DNA of 64,000 nt from Mesorhizobium sp. Pch-S (GTDB taxonomy: Bacteria > Pseudomonadota > Alphaproteobacteria > Rhizobiales > Rhizobiaceae). Shown piece after piece: positions 8,568 to 19,215 of this stretch; within the stretch, counting starts at the first letter, position 1; every line of letters starts with the position of its first letter. The notes under the pieces were generated by a model, which was given only the letters and a program-made list of their open reading frames with translations, did not search any database and had not been told where the DNA came from. Both the position numbers and the translations under genes were made by a program. The DNA is taken from positions 6,037,501 through 6,101,500 of the forward strand of contig NZ_CP029562.1 in assembly GCF_004136315.1 (NCBI RefSeq). Direction: 5' to 3'.

Positions 8568-9169
8568 AGCGCGCCGCCCGCATCCCCATCCTCGGCGGCG
8601 CGAAGGCTTTCGTGCTGCATCGTCAGCATGCCAACCTCACGGCCATTATGCGCCAGCTTTCGGCAATCGGCCTTTCAGTGACAGGCTGCTGGCCGGAACT
8701 ACCGCCTGAGGCACTTGGTGCGGACTTCGTCTTCTTCGACGTGGACCTCGGCTTCGACGAGCAGTTTCCCTGGCCGCCAGGCGAAGCGCCGATGCCGATC
8801 ATCGCACTGATCGGTTCGGAAGCACCTGGCCGGATCGAATGGGCGCTGTCGCACAATGCCGACGCCCAGCTCCTGAAACCGGTCGGCAACTCCGGCGTCT
8901 ATTCCGCGCTGTTGATCGCCCGCCAGAGCTTCGCCGCACGTCGGCAGCTGGCCGACGAGATCGCAACGCTGCAGGCGCGCGTTGCCGAACGCCAGACCAT
9001 CGTGCGCGCGGTGGCGGCCCTGTCCAGCCAGGGCATCGATGACGAGCGCGCCTATGCACAGCTGCGCTCGCTGGCCATGAGCTGGCAGGTGAACCTCGAA
9101 GAAGCTGCCCGCCGGGTTGTCGCCATGACCAAAAAGGAGGGCGACATTGACCAATCCCATCGTGCCTGA
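8564..9169 (+). CDS. amiR: AmiR-like ANTAR-domain transcription antiterminator
   Basis: RNA-binding regulator that lets RNA polymerase read through leader terminators. Residues 1-120 are a degenerate receiver-like domain (LGADFVFFDVDLGFDEQ, LKPVGNSGVYSALLIA). A coiled coil follows at about 125-145 (ARRQLADEIATLQARVAERQ). The C-terminal ANTAR domain reads IDDERAYAQLRSLAMSWQVN then LEEAARRVV. It overlaps the sensor gene by 4 nt and the following permease by 23 nt. Its probable target is the attenuator at 7344-7419, so the operon should be induced when the AmiC-like partner binds an amide. Symbol by analogy. Confidence 0.82.
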   Translation: MKRAARIPILGGAKAFVLHRQHANLTAIMRQLSAIGLSVTGCWPELPPEALGADFVFFDVDLGFDEQFPWPPGEAPMPIIALIGSEAPGRIEWALSHNADAQLLKPVGNSGVYSALLIARQSFAARRQLADEIATLQARVAERQTIVRAVAALSSQGIDDERAYAQLRSLAMSWQVNLEEAARRVVAMTKKEGDIDQSHRA

Positions 9170-10055
9170 CGCCCCAATCGCTGGGCGCCTGCCGGCACGA
9201 CGCCGGCCAGGCGTGTTCGGCCGCCTGCTGAAACGCCCCCTCGCCGTCATCGGGCTCGCCATCATCGCCTTGACTGTTCTCGGCGCAATCTTTGCGCCCT
9301 GGCTCACGGCTTATGATCCCAACGAACAGCTGTTTGACGGATTGACGCTTGAGGGCGCGCCGCTGCCGCCCAATGCCGCCTTCTGGCTCGGGACGGATCT
9401 GCTCGGGCGTGATCTTTTGACCCGGATCCTGTACGGCGCGCGTACCTCGCTCATCATCGGTGTCGTCGCCAATGGTGCGGCCCTGCTCATCGGCACACTG
9501 GTTGGCGTCACTGCCGGCTATTTCCGTGGCTGGATCGGTGGCGCGCTGATGCGGTTCACCGACCTGATGATGGCCTTTCCGGCATTGCTGCTGGCCATCT
9601 GCCTGGCAGCTGTCTTCCAGCCAAGCCTGTGGATCGTCGCCATGGTCATCGCGCTGGTGAACTGGGTGCAGACTGCTCGCGTCGTATTCACGGAGACCAG
9701 TTCACTGGCCGAGCGCGAGTTCATCGACGCCGAGCGCACCATCGGCGCGAGCACGCCTCGCATTCTGTTTCGCCATATTCTGCCGCATCTTCTCCCCACC
9801 ATCATCGTATGGGGGACACTCGGCATTTCGACCACTGTGTTGCTGGAAGCCACCCTTTCCTATCTGGGCATCGGCGTGCAGCCTCCGACGGCCTCCTGGG
9901 GCAACATTATCTTCGAGAACCAGACCTATTTCCAGGCAGCACCCTGGCTGGTCTTTTTCCCTGGTTCGGCCATCCTTGCCCTGGCGCTTGCCTTCAATCT
10001 GGTCGGCGATGCGCTGCGCGACATTCTCGACCCGACGCAGAGAGGCCGAGCATGA
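9147..10055 (+). CDS. Dipeptide/amide-type ABC transporter permease (DppC-like)
   Basis: Inner-membrane permease of the peptide/nickel (family 5) importer class. The N-terminal cytosolic arm and first membrane helix match the OppC_N region (FGRLLKRPLAVIGLAIIALTVLG). The domain LGTDLLGRDLLTRILYGARTSL and the EAA-like loop ERTIGASTPRILFRHILPHLLPT that docks on the ATPase are clear. TTG 9147 is chosen because AAAGGAGGG (9132-9140) sits 6 nt before it; this start lies within the end of the ANTAR gene, so translation is probably coupled. Ends in a 4-nt overlap with the next permease. Confidence 0.88.
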   Translation: MTNPIVPDAPIAGRLPARRRPGVFGRLLKRPLAVIGLAIIALTVLGAIFAPWLTAYDPNEQLFDGLTLEGAPLPPNAAFWLGTDLLGRDLLTRILYGARTSLIIGVVANGAALLIGTLVGVTAGYFRGWIGGALMRFTDLMMAFPALLLAICLAAVFQPSLWIVAMVIALVNWVQTARVVFTETSSLAEREFIDAERTIGASTPRILFRHILPHLLPTIIVWGTLGISTTVLLEATLSYLGIGVQPPTASWGNIIFENQTYFQAAPWLVFFPGSAILALALAFNLVGDALRDILDPTQRGRA

Positions 10056-10972
10056 TCGCCTATCTTACACGCCGCCTGATCCAGGCAGCGCTGATCCTTC
10101 TCGGCGTGTCTATCATCACCTTCGCCCTGCTCTACCTGTTGCCGGCTGATCCGGTGCGCCAGATTGCCGGCCGCAGCGCGACGCCGCAGACAGTCGAAAG
10201 CATTCGCCAGCAACTCGGTCTCGATCAACCCTTTGTCGTGCAGTACTGGCGTTATCTCACCAATCTGCTCTCGGGTGACCTTGGCCGCTCCTACATCCAG
10301 CGATCCGAAGTCACCGAGCTGATCGTCTCGCGCCTGCCAGCAAGCCTCATCCTGATGGTGGGGGCGATCCTGTGCGAGCTGGCGATCGGGCTGACCATGG
10401 GATTGATCGCAGCCGCAAAACGCGGCAGTGCCACCGACCAGACCCTGATGGTCGGCTCCTTCATCGGTGTCTCGGCGCCGCAATTCGTTGTCGGCTTGCT
10501 GCTGCTCTATGTCTTTGCCGTTCAGCTCGGCTGGTTCCCGATCGGCGGCTACGGCACATGGCGACATGCGGTCCTGCCCTCGCTGACGCTCGGCATCCTC
10601 GGCGCTGGCTGGTATTCACGCATGATGCGCTCATCGATGATCGACGTGCTGCGCCAGGACTATATCCGTACCGCCCGTGCGAAGGGGCTCGCGCGCCGCG
10701 CCCTCCTGTTTCGCCATGCCCTGCCCAACGCCATCCTGCCGGTCATTGCCATGATCGGCATCGATATCGGCCTGTTCATGAGCGGCATCGTGGTGGTGGA
10801 AAGCGTGTTCGGGTGGCCCGGCATCGGCCAGCTCGCCTGGCAGGCGATCCAGCGTGTCGACATCCCGATCATCATGGGTGTGACGCTGGTGTCAGCCTGC
10901 GCCATCGTGCTCGGCAACCTGCTCGCCGACATCGTCGCCCCGTTCATCGATCCGCGCATCAAGCTGCGCTGA
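10052..10972 (+). CDS. Dipeptide/amide-type ABC transporter permease (DppB-like)
   Basis: Second permease of the importer, 306 residues. It begins MIAYLTRRLIQAALILLGVS at ATG 10052, overlapping the previous stop by 4 nt; the longer open frame upstream is an out-of-frame reading of the DppC-like gene. DppB hallmarks: LLYLLPADPVRQIAG, LGLDQPFVVQYWRYL, LGRSYIQ and the EAA loop RTARAKGLARRALLFRHALPN. Together with the DppC-like subunit it forms the membrane channel. Confidence 0.88.
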   Translation: MIAYLTRRLIQAALILLGVSIITFALLYLLPADPVRQIAGRSATPQTVESIRQQLGLDQPFVVQYWRYLTNLLSGDLGRSYIQRSEVTELIVSRLPASLILMVGAILCELAIGLTMGLIAAAKRGSATDQTLMVGSFIGVSAPQFVVGLLLLYVFAVQLGWFPIGGYGTWRHAVLPSLTLGILGAGWYSRMMRSSMIDVLRQDYIRTARAKGLARRALLFRHALPNAILPVIAMIGIDIGLFMSGIVVVESVFGWPGIGQLAWQAIQRVDIPIIMGVTLVSACAIVLGNLLADIVAPFIDPRIKLR

Positions 10973-11007
10973 CCAAGGCAACCACAACAAAGGGAAGGGA
11001 ACAGAAC

Positions 11008-12651
11008 ATGAAGAAACTTCTGGCTTCAACCGTAGCGGCATCGGCGCTGGCGCTGATGCTTGGCCTTGCCCCTGCATCGGCTGAAGAAAAGCTCGATCCG
11101 AATGCAAAGCAAGGCGGCGCCATCACCATCACCTACAAGGATGACGTCGCAACACTCGATCCGGCAATCGGTTATGACTGGCAGAACTGGTCGATGATCA
11201 AGAGTCTGTTCGACGGGTTGATGGATTATGAACCCGGCACCACCAACTTGCGGCCTGAGCTCGCCGAAAGCTACGAGATCTCTCCGGACGGCACGACGTT
11301 CACGTTCAAGCTGCGCAAGGGCGTGAAATTCCACAATGGCCGCGAGATGACGGCCGATGACGTCAAATACTCGCTCGACCGCGTCACCAATCCGAAGACC
11401 CAGAGCCCCGGCGCCGGCTTCTTCGCCTCGATCAAAGGATACGAGGATGTCGCCGGTGGCAAGGCACAGAGCCTTGCCGGTGTGACCGTTGTCGATCCTG
11501 CGACCGTCAAGATCGAACTGTCGCGGCCCGACGCCACCTTCCTGCACGTGATGGCGATCAATTTCAGCCACGTCGTGCCGAAAGAAGAGGTCGAGAAATA
11601 CGGCGCCGATTTCGGCAAGCACCCGGTTGGCACCGGTGCCTACAAGCTCGCCGAATGGACGCTCGGCCAGCGTCTGGTGTTCGAGCGCAATGCCGACTAC
11701 TGGCACAAGGGTCTGCCCTATCTCGACAAGATCACCTTCGAGATCGGCCAGGAGCCGATCGTCGCGCTGCTGCGCCTGCAGAAAGGCGAAGTCGATGTGC
11801 CGGGTGACGGCATTCCACCGGCCAAATTCCAGGAAGTGATGGCCGATCCGGCACAAAAGGCGCGTGTCGTCGAGGGTGGCCAGCTCCAGACCGGCTATGT
11901 CACCATGAACACCACCATGGCGCCGTTCGACAATGTAAAGGTTCGCCAGGCCGTCAACATGGCCATCAACAAGGAACGCATCGTCAAGATCATCAACAAT
12001 CGTGCGGTACCGGCCAACCAGCCGCTGCCGCCGTCGATGCCCGGCTACGACAAGAATTTTGCCGGCTATAAATATGATGTCGAGAAAGCAAAGGCGCTGC
12101 TTGGCGAGTCCGGTCATCCGGACGGTTTCGAAACGCAGCTCTTCGTCATGAATACGGACCCCAACCCGCGCATTGCCCAGGCGATCCAGCAGGACCTGGC
12201 TGCTATCGGCATAAAGGCCTCGATCCAGTCGCTGGCGCAGGCGAATGTAATCGCCGCCGGCGGTGACAAGGCAGGCGCACCGATGATCTGGTCCGGCGGC
12301 ATGGCCTGGATCGCGGATTTTCCGGATCCGTCCAACTTCTACGGCCCGATCCTCGGCTGCGGTGGAGCGGTTCAGGGTGGCTGGAACTGGGCCTGGTACT
12401 GCAACAAGGACCTCGACGCCAAGGCCGCGAAAGCAGACTCCATCGTTGATCCGGCCAAGGCCGATGAACGCTACAAGCTGTGGGGCGAAATCTACGCCAA
12501 GGTCATGGAAGACGCGCCCTGGGCACCAGTCTTCAACGAGCAGCGCTTCACCATGCGTTCCCCGCGCATGGCAGGCGACGACAAGCTCTACGTCGACCCC
12601 GTCCATATCCCGATCAACTACGACTATGTGTATGTGAACGATGTGCAATAA
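11008..12651 (+). CDS. Family 5 extracellular solute-binding protein of the amide-operon ABC transporter
   Basis: Periplasmic ligand-binding subunit (SBP_bac_5, DppA/OppA-like), 547 residues. Signal peptide MKKLLASTVAASALALMLGL... with cleavage after ASA. The family signature is at PELAESYEISPDGTTFTFKL...GVKFHNGREMTADDVKYSLDR, then KHPVGTGAYKL. Start ATG 11008 follows AGGGAAGGGA. The ligand is unknown; family members bind peptides, nickel chelates or small cationic and amide compounds, and the adjacent formamidase suggests an amide or a compound broken down to one. Confidence 0.88.
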   Translation: MKKLLASTVAASALALMLGLAPASAEEKLDPNAKQGGAITITYKDDVATLDPAIGYDWQNWSMIKSLFDGLMDYEPGTTNLRPELAESYEISPDGTTFTFKLRKGVKFHNGREMTADDVKYSLDRVTNPKTQSPGAGFFASIKGYEDVAGGKAQSLAGVTVVDPATVKIELSRPDATFLHVMAINFSHVVPKEEVEKYGADFGKHPVGTGAYKLAEWTLGQRLVFERNADYWHKGLPYLDKITFEIGQEPIVALLRLQKGEVDVPGDGIPPAKFQEVMADPAQKARVVEGGQLQTGYVTMNTTMAPFDNVKVRQAVNMAINKERIVKIINNRAVPANQPLPPSMPGYDKNFAGYKYDVEKAKALLGESGHPDGFETQLFVMNTDPNPRIAQAIQQDLAAIGIKASIQSLAQANVIAAGGDKAGAPMIWSGGMAWIADFPDPSNFYGPILGCGGAVQGGWNWAWYCNKDLDAKAAKADSIVDPAKADERYKLWGEIYAKVMEDAPWAPVFNEQRFTMRSPRMAGDDKLYVDPVHIPINYDYVYVNDVQ

Positions 12652-13581
12652 CTGCAACTACACGATCCACGGGCGCCATCATCATTTCGGCTGGGACAAT
12701 TCTTTCGTCCCGGCCGAACGGGTGAAACCCGGCTCGACCATCGAGTTCAACTGCCTGGATTCGTCTGGCGGCCAATTGCAGCCCGACAGCACGGTCGCGG
12801 ACATCACCAAGCTGGATTTTGGCAAGATCAACCCCGTCACAGGACCGATCTATGTCGAAGGGGCCGAGCCGGGCGACGCGCTCAAGATCACCATCGAGCA
12901 GTTCAAACCATCCGGCTTCGGCTGGACGGCCAACATTCCGGGCTTCGGCCTGCTCGCCGACGACTTCAAGGAGCCGGCGCTGGCCATCTGGAAATACGAC
13001 GCCAGCTCGCTGGAACCGGCGCTGTTCGGCAAGCATGGCCGCGTGCCGCTAAAACCCTTCGCCGGGACCATCGGCAATGCACCGGCAGAAAAAGGGTTGC
13101 ATTCGGTGGTGCCGCCGCGTCGCGTCGGCGGCAATCTCGACATCCGCGATCTTGCTGCCGGCACCACACTCTATCTTCCGGTGGAAGTGGCGGGCGCGCT
13201 GTTCTCGGTGGGAGACACGCATGCCGCGCAGGGCGATGGCGAAGTCTGCGGTACCGCGATCGAGAGCCCGATGGATGTCGTGCTCACACTCGACCTGGTC
13301 AAGGATGCGCGGCTGAAGACACCACGCTTCACCACGCCAGGGCCTGTGGCGCGCCATCTCGACGCCAAGGGCTATGAAGTGACGACCGGCATCGGACCCG
13401 ATCTGATGACAGGCGCCAGGGAAGCCGTTGCCCAGATGGTCGATCTGCTCGCATCCCGCTATCAGATCGATCCAGTCGACGCCTACATGCTGGTTTCAGT
13501 CTGTGGCGATCTCAGGATCAGCGAGATCGTCGACATGCCGAACTGGGTGGTGTCGTTCTACTTCCCACGCTGCGTGTTCGA

Positions 13582-13585
<4 letters not shown>
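12641..13585 (+). CDS. fmdA: Acetamidase/formamidase family protein
   Basis: FmdA_AmdA family hydrolase, predicted to release ammonia from formamide, acetamide or a similar short amide in the cytosol. Sequence shows HHHFGWDNSFVPAERVKPG at the N-terminus, NIPGFGLLADDF, VPPRRVGGNLDIRDL and the conserved GDTHAAQGDGEVCGTAIE; the C-terminal MPNWVVSFYFPRCVF is also family-typical. Length 314 is normal. ATG 12641 overlaps the binding-protein gene by 11 nt and the end overlaps the ATPase gene by 4 nt, so it is embedded in the transporter operon. The exact amide is not predictable. Confidence 0.88.
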
Positions 13586-15387
<1,802 letters not shown>

Positions 15388-15462
15388 ATAGCGATCACAC
15401 GGCTTGTATCGGAGCAAGCGAGCAGTTATCGCCTGCTGCGACCCGCAATCACGGACTGGATC

Positions 15463-16143
15463 ATGACGCGCCCCATTATCGTATTCGACCTTGACGGAAC
15501 GCTCGTCGACACCGCGCCGGACCTGCTCGACAGCCTCAACCACAGCCTGGTCGACGGTGCCCTGGAGAGCGTCGACTACATCGGTTTCAAGCGCTTCGTC
15601 GGCCAGGGCGGGCGCGTCATGATCGAACGGGCCTATGCGGCGCAGCGCAAGGCTCTGACGACCGAAGAACTGGACCGCCTGCTCGGTCTGTTCATGACCC
15701 ACTACACGAAGAACATTCCCGGAAAGTCACTGCCCTATCCAGGCGTCGTCGATGCAATCGACCGGCTGCAAGAAGCAGGCTATGTGCTTGCCGTCTGCAC
15801 CAACAAATATGAAGCGAACTCAAAGGCCCTGATCGAAGCGCTCGGTTTGGACAAGCACTTCGCCGCGATTGCCGGCCAGGATACGTTCGCGTTCCGCAAG
15901 CCAGATCCGCGCCACCTGCTCGAAACCATCGCTCTGGCGGGTGGAGATCCGGAGCGCGCAGTCATGGTCGGCGATTCACAGACCGATATCGACACGGCCA
16001 AGGCGGCCGGCATTCCGGTGGTGGCGGTGGATTTTGGTTACACTGACCGCCATGTCAGCGAATTCGAGCCTTCCGTGGTCATCTCGCACTTCGACGAACT
16101 GACCCCTGCCCTTGTCGAAAAACTGATCGTGGCGGCACGCTGA
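15463..16143 (+). CDS. gph: Phosphoglycolate phosphatase (HAD family)
   Basis: Dephosphorylates 2-phosphoglycolate arising from oxidative DNA repair (and RuBisCO side reactions where present). HAD motifs: I DLDGTLVDTAPDL with nucleophile Asp10, II VCTNK near 107, III KPDPRHLL near 146, IV GDSQTDIDTAKAAGIP near 167. Length 226 is usual. ATG 15463 is 75 nt after the ABC operon, and the gene ends 112 bp before tRNA-Val. Confidence 0.88.
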   Translation: MTRPIIVFDLDGTLVDTAPDLLDSLNHSLVDGALESVDYIGFKRFVGQGGRVMIERAYAAQRKALTTEELDRLLGLFMTHYTKNIPGKSLPYPGVVDAIDRLQEAGYVLAVCTNKYEANSKALIEALGLDKHFAAIAGQDTFAFRKPDPRHLLETIALAGGDPERAVMVGDSQTDIDTAKAAGIPVVAVDFGYTDRHVSEFEPSVVISHFDELTPALVEKLIVAAR

Positions 16144-16255
16144 AAAATCTTTTGCCGTATCCGCACTTTCCCACCATGGAAGCGTGGAACGGACTGTTGA
16201 CTTCCAGCTATCACCCACCTTATATCGCGGCGCGCTTGGCCTTCGGGCACGGAGC

Positions 16256-16330
16256 GGGCGATTAGCTCAGCGGGAGAGCACACCCTTCACACGGGTGGGG
16301 TCGTAGGTTCAATCCCTACATCGCCCACCA
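16256..16330 (+). tRNA. tRNA-Val (anticodon CAC)
   Basis: A full cloverleaf can be drawn. The acceptor arm GGGCGAT (16256-16262) pairs with ATCGCCC (16320-16326), the D arm is GCTCAGCGGGAGAGC, the anticodon arm is CACCC-TTCACAC-GGGTG with anticodon CAC, and the T arm is GTAGG-TTCAATC-CCTAC. The CCA end is encoded. Its 3' end is part of an 18-bp repeat that recurs at 35249, so it served as attachment site for the island downstream. Confidence 0.97.
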
Positions 16331-16843
16331 TTCTCTGCACCTTTTCGTATCCTTTGCAGCTTTGGGTGCCGGTATATGGCATAAATCTGGCACAGCCAGC
16401 GGGCTTGGGCAGACTAGCCCATTCCTGTGCCAAGTTGCGGATCAGGGTATCGAGCGAAAGCCGGCCGGCGAGCCACTTGTCGATGGCCCGCTGGCCGAGC
16501 AGATAGCAGGCCAGACGATCCTGCATGTCCGCGTCGAACTTCTCGCGTCCAGTGAGCCCGAGTTGCTGCCGCATCGTGGGAGCGTCGTGCGGATGATCTG
16601 GTACCGGCCAACTGCCGACGACTTCAGCTTGTTCTTCCTGTTGGCGAGCATCTTGGACTGCAGCGCTTCGATCTGGTCGAGCGTCATGCTGATGAGATCC
16701 ACGTCACCGCAGGTGTATGCGCCGTAGCCAAGCGCCTCGTTGTAGCCCCTGCCCTTGTCGGTGCCTTCAGACTTTCCCATGAGGTCGAGCATCGGGCGGT
16801 AGACGGCATAAGCGTCCACGGCCCGCACACTATTGCGTTCCAT
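16287..16843 (-). pseudogene. Phage endolysin (lysozyme-like), frameshifted and truncated at the tRNA
   Basis: Would cleave peptidoglycan at the end of a phage lytic cycle. ATG 16843 follows AAGGAA. The first frame reads YRPMLDLMGKSEGTDKGRGYNEALGYGAYT with the likely catalytic Glu, then MTLDQIEALQSKM and SSAVGRYQIIRTTL. It then loses homology near 16580; the expected TMRQQLGLTGREKFDADMQDR...WASLPKP continues in another frame, consistent with loss of one base. After LPKP (about 16400) homology ends, and the rest runs through spacer and the antisense of the tRNA. Remnant left by island integration or decay. Confidence 0.75.
16316..16333 (+). repeat. attL-like direct repeat in the tRNA-Val 3' end
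   Basis: CTACATCGCCCACCATTC, covering the 3' end of the tRNA gene plus three bases beyond CCA, is repeated exactly and in the same orientation at 35249-35266. The bases just outside differ on both sides, which defines an 18-bp core. Confidence 0.85.
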
Positions 16844-16951
16844 AGTTGGATTCCTTTCTGTGGAGAGACTTGTTCTGTCAGAAATAATGAACCCGCCGGA
16901 CGATCCAACGCAGGCGGGTTCACCAATCGGCTAATATGCTGGTGTAGATAG

Positions 16952-18622
16952 TCAGACCGAAGTGATCGTTACCCCGGCCGCACCATTGAGTGCGCCATTT
17001 TGACTGAAGTCATGGGATATGGCGCGGTACACCCGGCCCTTTGCAGCGGCGCCAGTTGGAAAGTCATAGCTGGAGGAACAATTCCCGTTGAAGCGGTCGG
17101 GGCCAACATCGATTGTGATGTTTGCGGAAAGCGATCCCAGTGTGAAACCCTTTCTGCTTGGACCGGCTGTCAGGATGTACTCGTTGCCTTTGCCCGCCAC
17201 GATACTCTCGCCGAAAATGTTCACGCCCAAAGTACCGTTGAAAACATTCCCCGTGATGTTCAGAAAACCAGATGCCTGGATGCCAACTGCGCCGTCACCA
17301 AAGACACATGAGGTGATCGTTCCGGTACAGTTCTCGATGTAAAGCCAGCCGTTTGTGGGGGCGAACCCGACAGATCCAACGTGGTCGTTGTTGTCCAGGG
17401 CCAGGCCATCGATGTTTCGTAAATCCCATCCGTTCTGCCCACCCAAGTTAATGGGGTTCATGATGCTGTCTTTGATGCTCTGGCGGGTTCTACGCCGTGC
17501 ACCTCGAAACTCGACAGCTTTGGTCGTCAAATCGTAGAACACGCAATCGCCGATGTGCGAGTTGGAGCCGCCCCAACTGAGATCCCCAGCGAGGGTTCTT
17601 GAAGACAAGCTCGCTGCAGCACCATCCAGGACGTATGTGCCGATACCGCCTGTCCCAGTGCCAAGGGATACAATGCTGCGACCTATGAGGCTGCCGGTTG
17701 TGGTATCCCAAATGCGGAGGTCGGTTCCAATCTCACCAGAAAGCATCGCTGTAACAGTGAGGGTGTTCCCGGAGATTGATCCCGTAAACACAGCGAGGCG
17801 ATTGTCATCCTCGATCCTGATGCCGCGCTCCGCACCTGTAAACACGCACTCCTTCGGATTGAAGAACTCATCATAGGCGATCGAAATGCAGGAGCGCGGC
17901 GTATACAGATATTGCGAGCCTCTGATGCCGAAAGTGCCGAATTTGCAGCGTTCCGGGTATGAGCCTGGCGATCCGATCAGCGACAGGATGTTGCCGGTAA
18001 ATCCGGACGTGGCGTAGCAAATATCGATATCGATCTGGCGGAATCCCCGAGATCCATTTCCGTACGCCTCGATCCCAAAACCGGACGATGTGCCGGTTAT
18101 AAGAATTGTCGTTGCTGCTCTCGCATAGATAGTTTTGCCACCACACCCCTGCCCCCGCCAGGTGAGATTGATGTCTTGAGTGATGCGGATCGCGCCGGCT
18201 GTAATGTTGAAGATGCCACGTCCAAAATGCAGTGTGCCCGACGTGTAGGCAGTGATGATTTTGTTCGTTAGACCGTCGTTCAGCGTGTCTCCATTACTGC
18301 GGAGAAACTCGATTGCGTTGAGGATGGCAGTCGTACTGTTGGCAGCCCCACCTGCAAGGGCCGCGGCATCCGTCTTATGCCCAATGGCACCAAACATTTC
18401 GACGGAGATGGGCTGCCCGATTGACAACTCGTACCACGTCGTTCCGCCGCCGCTGAGGGTGATCGAGAACTTGCCCGCGTGTGTCGGCTGCGCTGAGACC
18501 TTCTTGTACTGCGCTCCACCGCCGTCGCCTGCCGAGAAATAGCCGGCTGTAACCATGAAATTCGGCGCGACAGCCGGACTGTAGGCTTTCGCCTCATCTA
18601 GGGTGGCGAAGATATCAGGCAT
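16952..18622 (-). CDS. Phage tail-spike-like protein with beta-helix region
   Basis: Probable receptor-binding or depolymerising spike of a phage, 556 residues. The N-terminus MPDIFATLDEAKAYSPA and GYFSAGDGGGAQYKKV is a typical tail-spike head-binding segment. The central 150-450 region has the short hydrophobic/Asn-Gly strand pattern of a right-handed beta helix (pectate-lyase fold). Start ATG 18622 follows GAAAGGAAA; the frame stays open to 18982 but the added residues look non-coding. It lies 108 bp upstream of the endolysin remnant on the same strand. The catalytic activity, if any, cannot be seen. Confidence 0.7.
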   Translation of the reverse strand: MPDIFATLDEAKAYSPAVAPNFMVTAGYFSAGDGGGAQYKKVSAQPTHAGKFSITLSGGGTTWYELSIGQPISVEMFGAIGHKTDAAALAGGAANSTTAILNAIEFLRSNGDTLNDGLTNKIITAYTSGTLHFGRGIFNITAGAIRITQDINLTWRGQGCGGKTIYARAATTILITGTSSGFGIEAYGNGSRGFRQIDIDICYATSGFTGNILSLIGSPGSYPERCKFGTFGIRGSQYLYTPRSCISIAYDEFFNPKECVFTGAERGIRIEDDNRLAVFTGSISGNTLTVTAMLSGEIGTDLRIWDTTTGSLIGRSIVSLGTGTGGIGTYVLDGAAASLSSRTLAGDLSWGGSNSHIGDCVFYDLTTKAVEFRGARRRTRQSIKDSIMNPINLGGQNGWDLRNIDGLALDNNDHVGSVGFAPTNGWLYIENCTGTITSCVFGDGAVGIQASGFLNITGNVFNGTLGVNIFGESIVAGKGNEYILTAGPSRKGFTLGSLSANITIDVGPDRFNGNCSSSYDFPTGAAAKGRVYRAISHDFSQNGALNGAAGVTITSV

Positions 18623-19011
18623 GATCTTTCCTTTCGAATAACCAACTCCTGAAGCGCCAGGCTGGCGAGCCAAGGTTGATGCCAACGAATGATGATCTAG
18701 CCACAGAGCAAGACAATCGATTGAGGCTTGCCCGTTCACAGGCTTTGATCGCGGTACACAACATCCCCAGAGAGCTGAGTTGAACGATGCCGGTGGCTGT
18801 CGGGGGTAGTTTCGCTGGCTTCTACCGGGCAAACCTGGATCAGTTATCAGTTGCGTCGGGTTGAACGGCGATGCGCTTGTTATTCCTTTCGGGATTACCC
18901 CATTTGGGGGAAGAAAGGCGCACACCGACGATGTAGGCGCGGGTTGGCCGTCACGGAATCGTCGAACATTTGAGACAATCAATGCCTGGCCCGCGGAAGG
19001 GATCCAACGCG
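18623..19011. other. Intergenic stretch without recognised gene
   Basis: I see no convincing gene. The minus-strand extension of the tail-spike frame runs through most of it but shows no family features or good ribosome binding site. Confidence 0.4.
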
Positions 19012-19125
19012 ATGACCAGTGCGGACAAAGTAAAGAAGGCAGTCATTGATGCCGTGATTTTCACGGTTTGGGGAATCATGGCTTACTACGCCACGGTAGA
19101 AGCGGCCAAGTATCTGGTTGGATAG
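19012..19125 (+). CDS. Possible 37-residue single-pass membrane protein
   Basis: The frame begins MTSADKVKKAVIDAVIFTVW and ends AAKYLVG, with a short charged N-terminus and one hydrophobic segment (about residues 11-27). GAAGGG lies about 12 nt before the ATG, a weak ribosome binding site. It sits 90 bp before the acyltransferase in phage-derived DNA and could be a holin-like or small membrane protein; it resembles no family I can name. Confidence 0.35.
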   Translation: MTSADKVKKAVIDAVIFTVWGIMAYYATVEAAKYLVG

Positions 19126-19215
19126 TCGACGCAACCCAGAATCCAATAAAATATTTGCTAAGTTTCCTGACTAGGTGCGATTGCGCGAAACTCGCCTTGC
19201 GAGTATGCGAGCGCA

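Noticed and set aside
10372..11007. Upstream extension of the family 5 binding protein
   Set aside because: Overlaps the DppB-like gene in another frame; ATG 11008 begins a clear signal peptide after an SD.
11026..12657. 543-codon open frame antisense to the binding protein
   Set aside because: Sense strand encodes a complete family 5 binding protein with a signal peptide; antisense reading has no family features.
16287..16400. Apparent protein tail GDVGIEPTTPPV of the endolysin frame
   Set aside because: This peptide is the antisense of the tRNA and its flank, a well-known annotation artefact.
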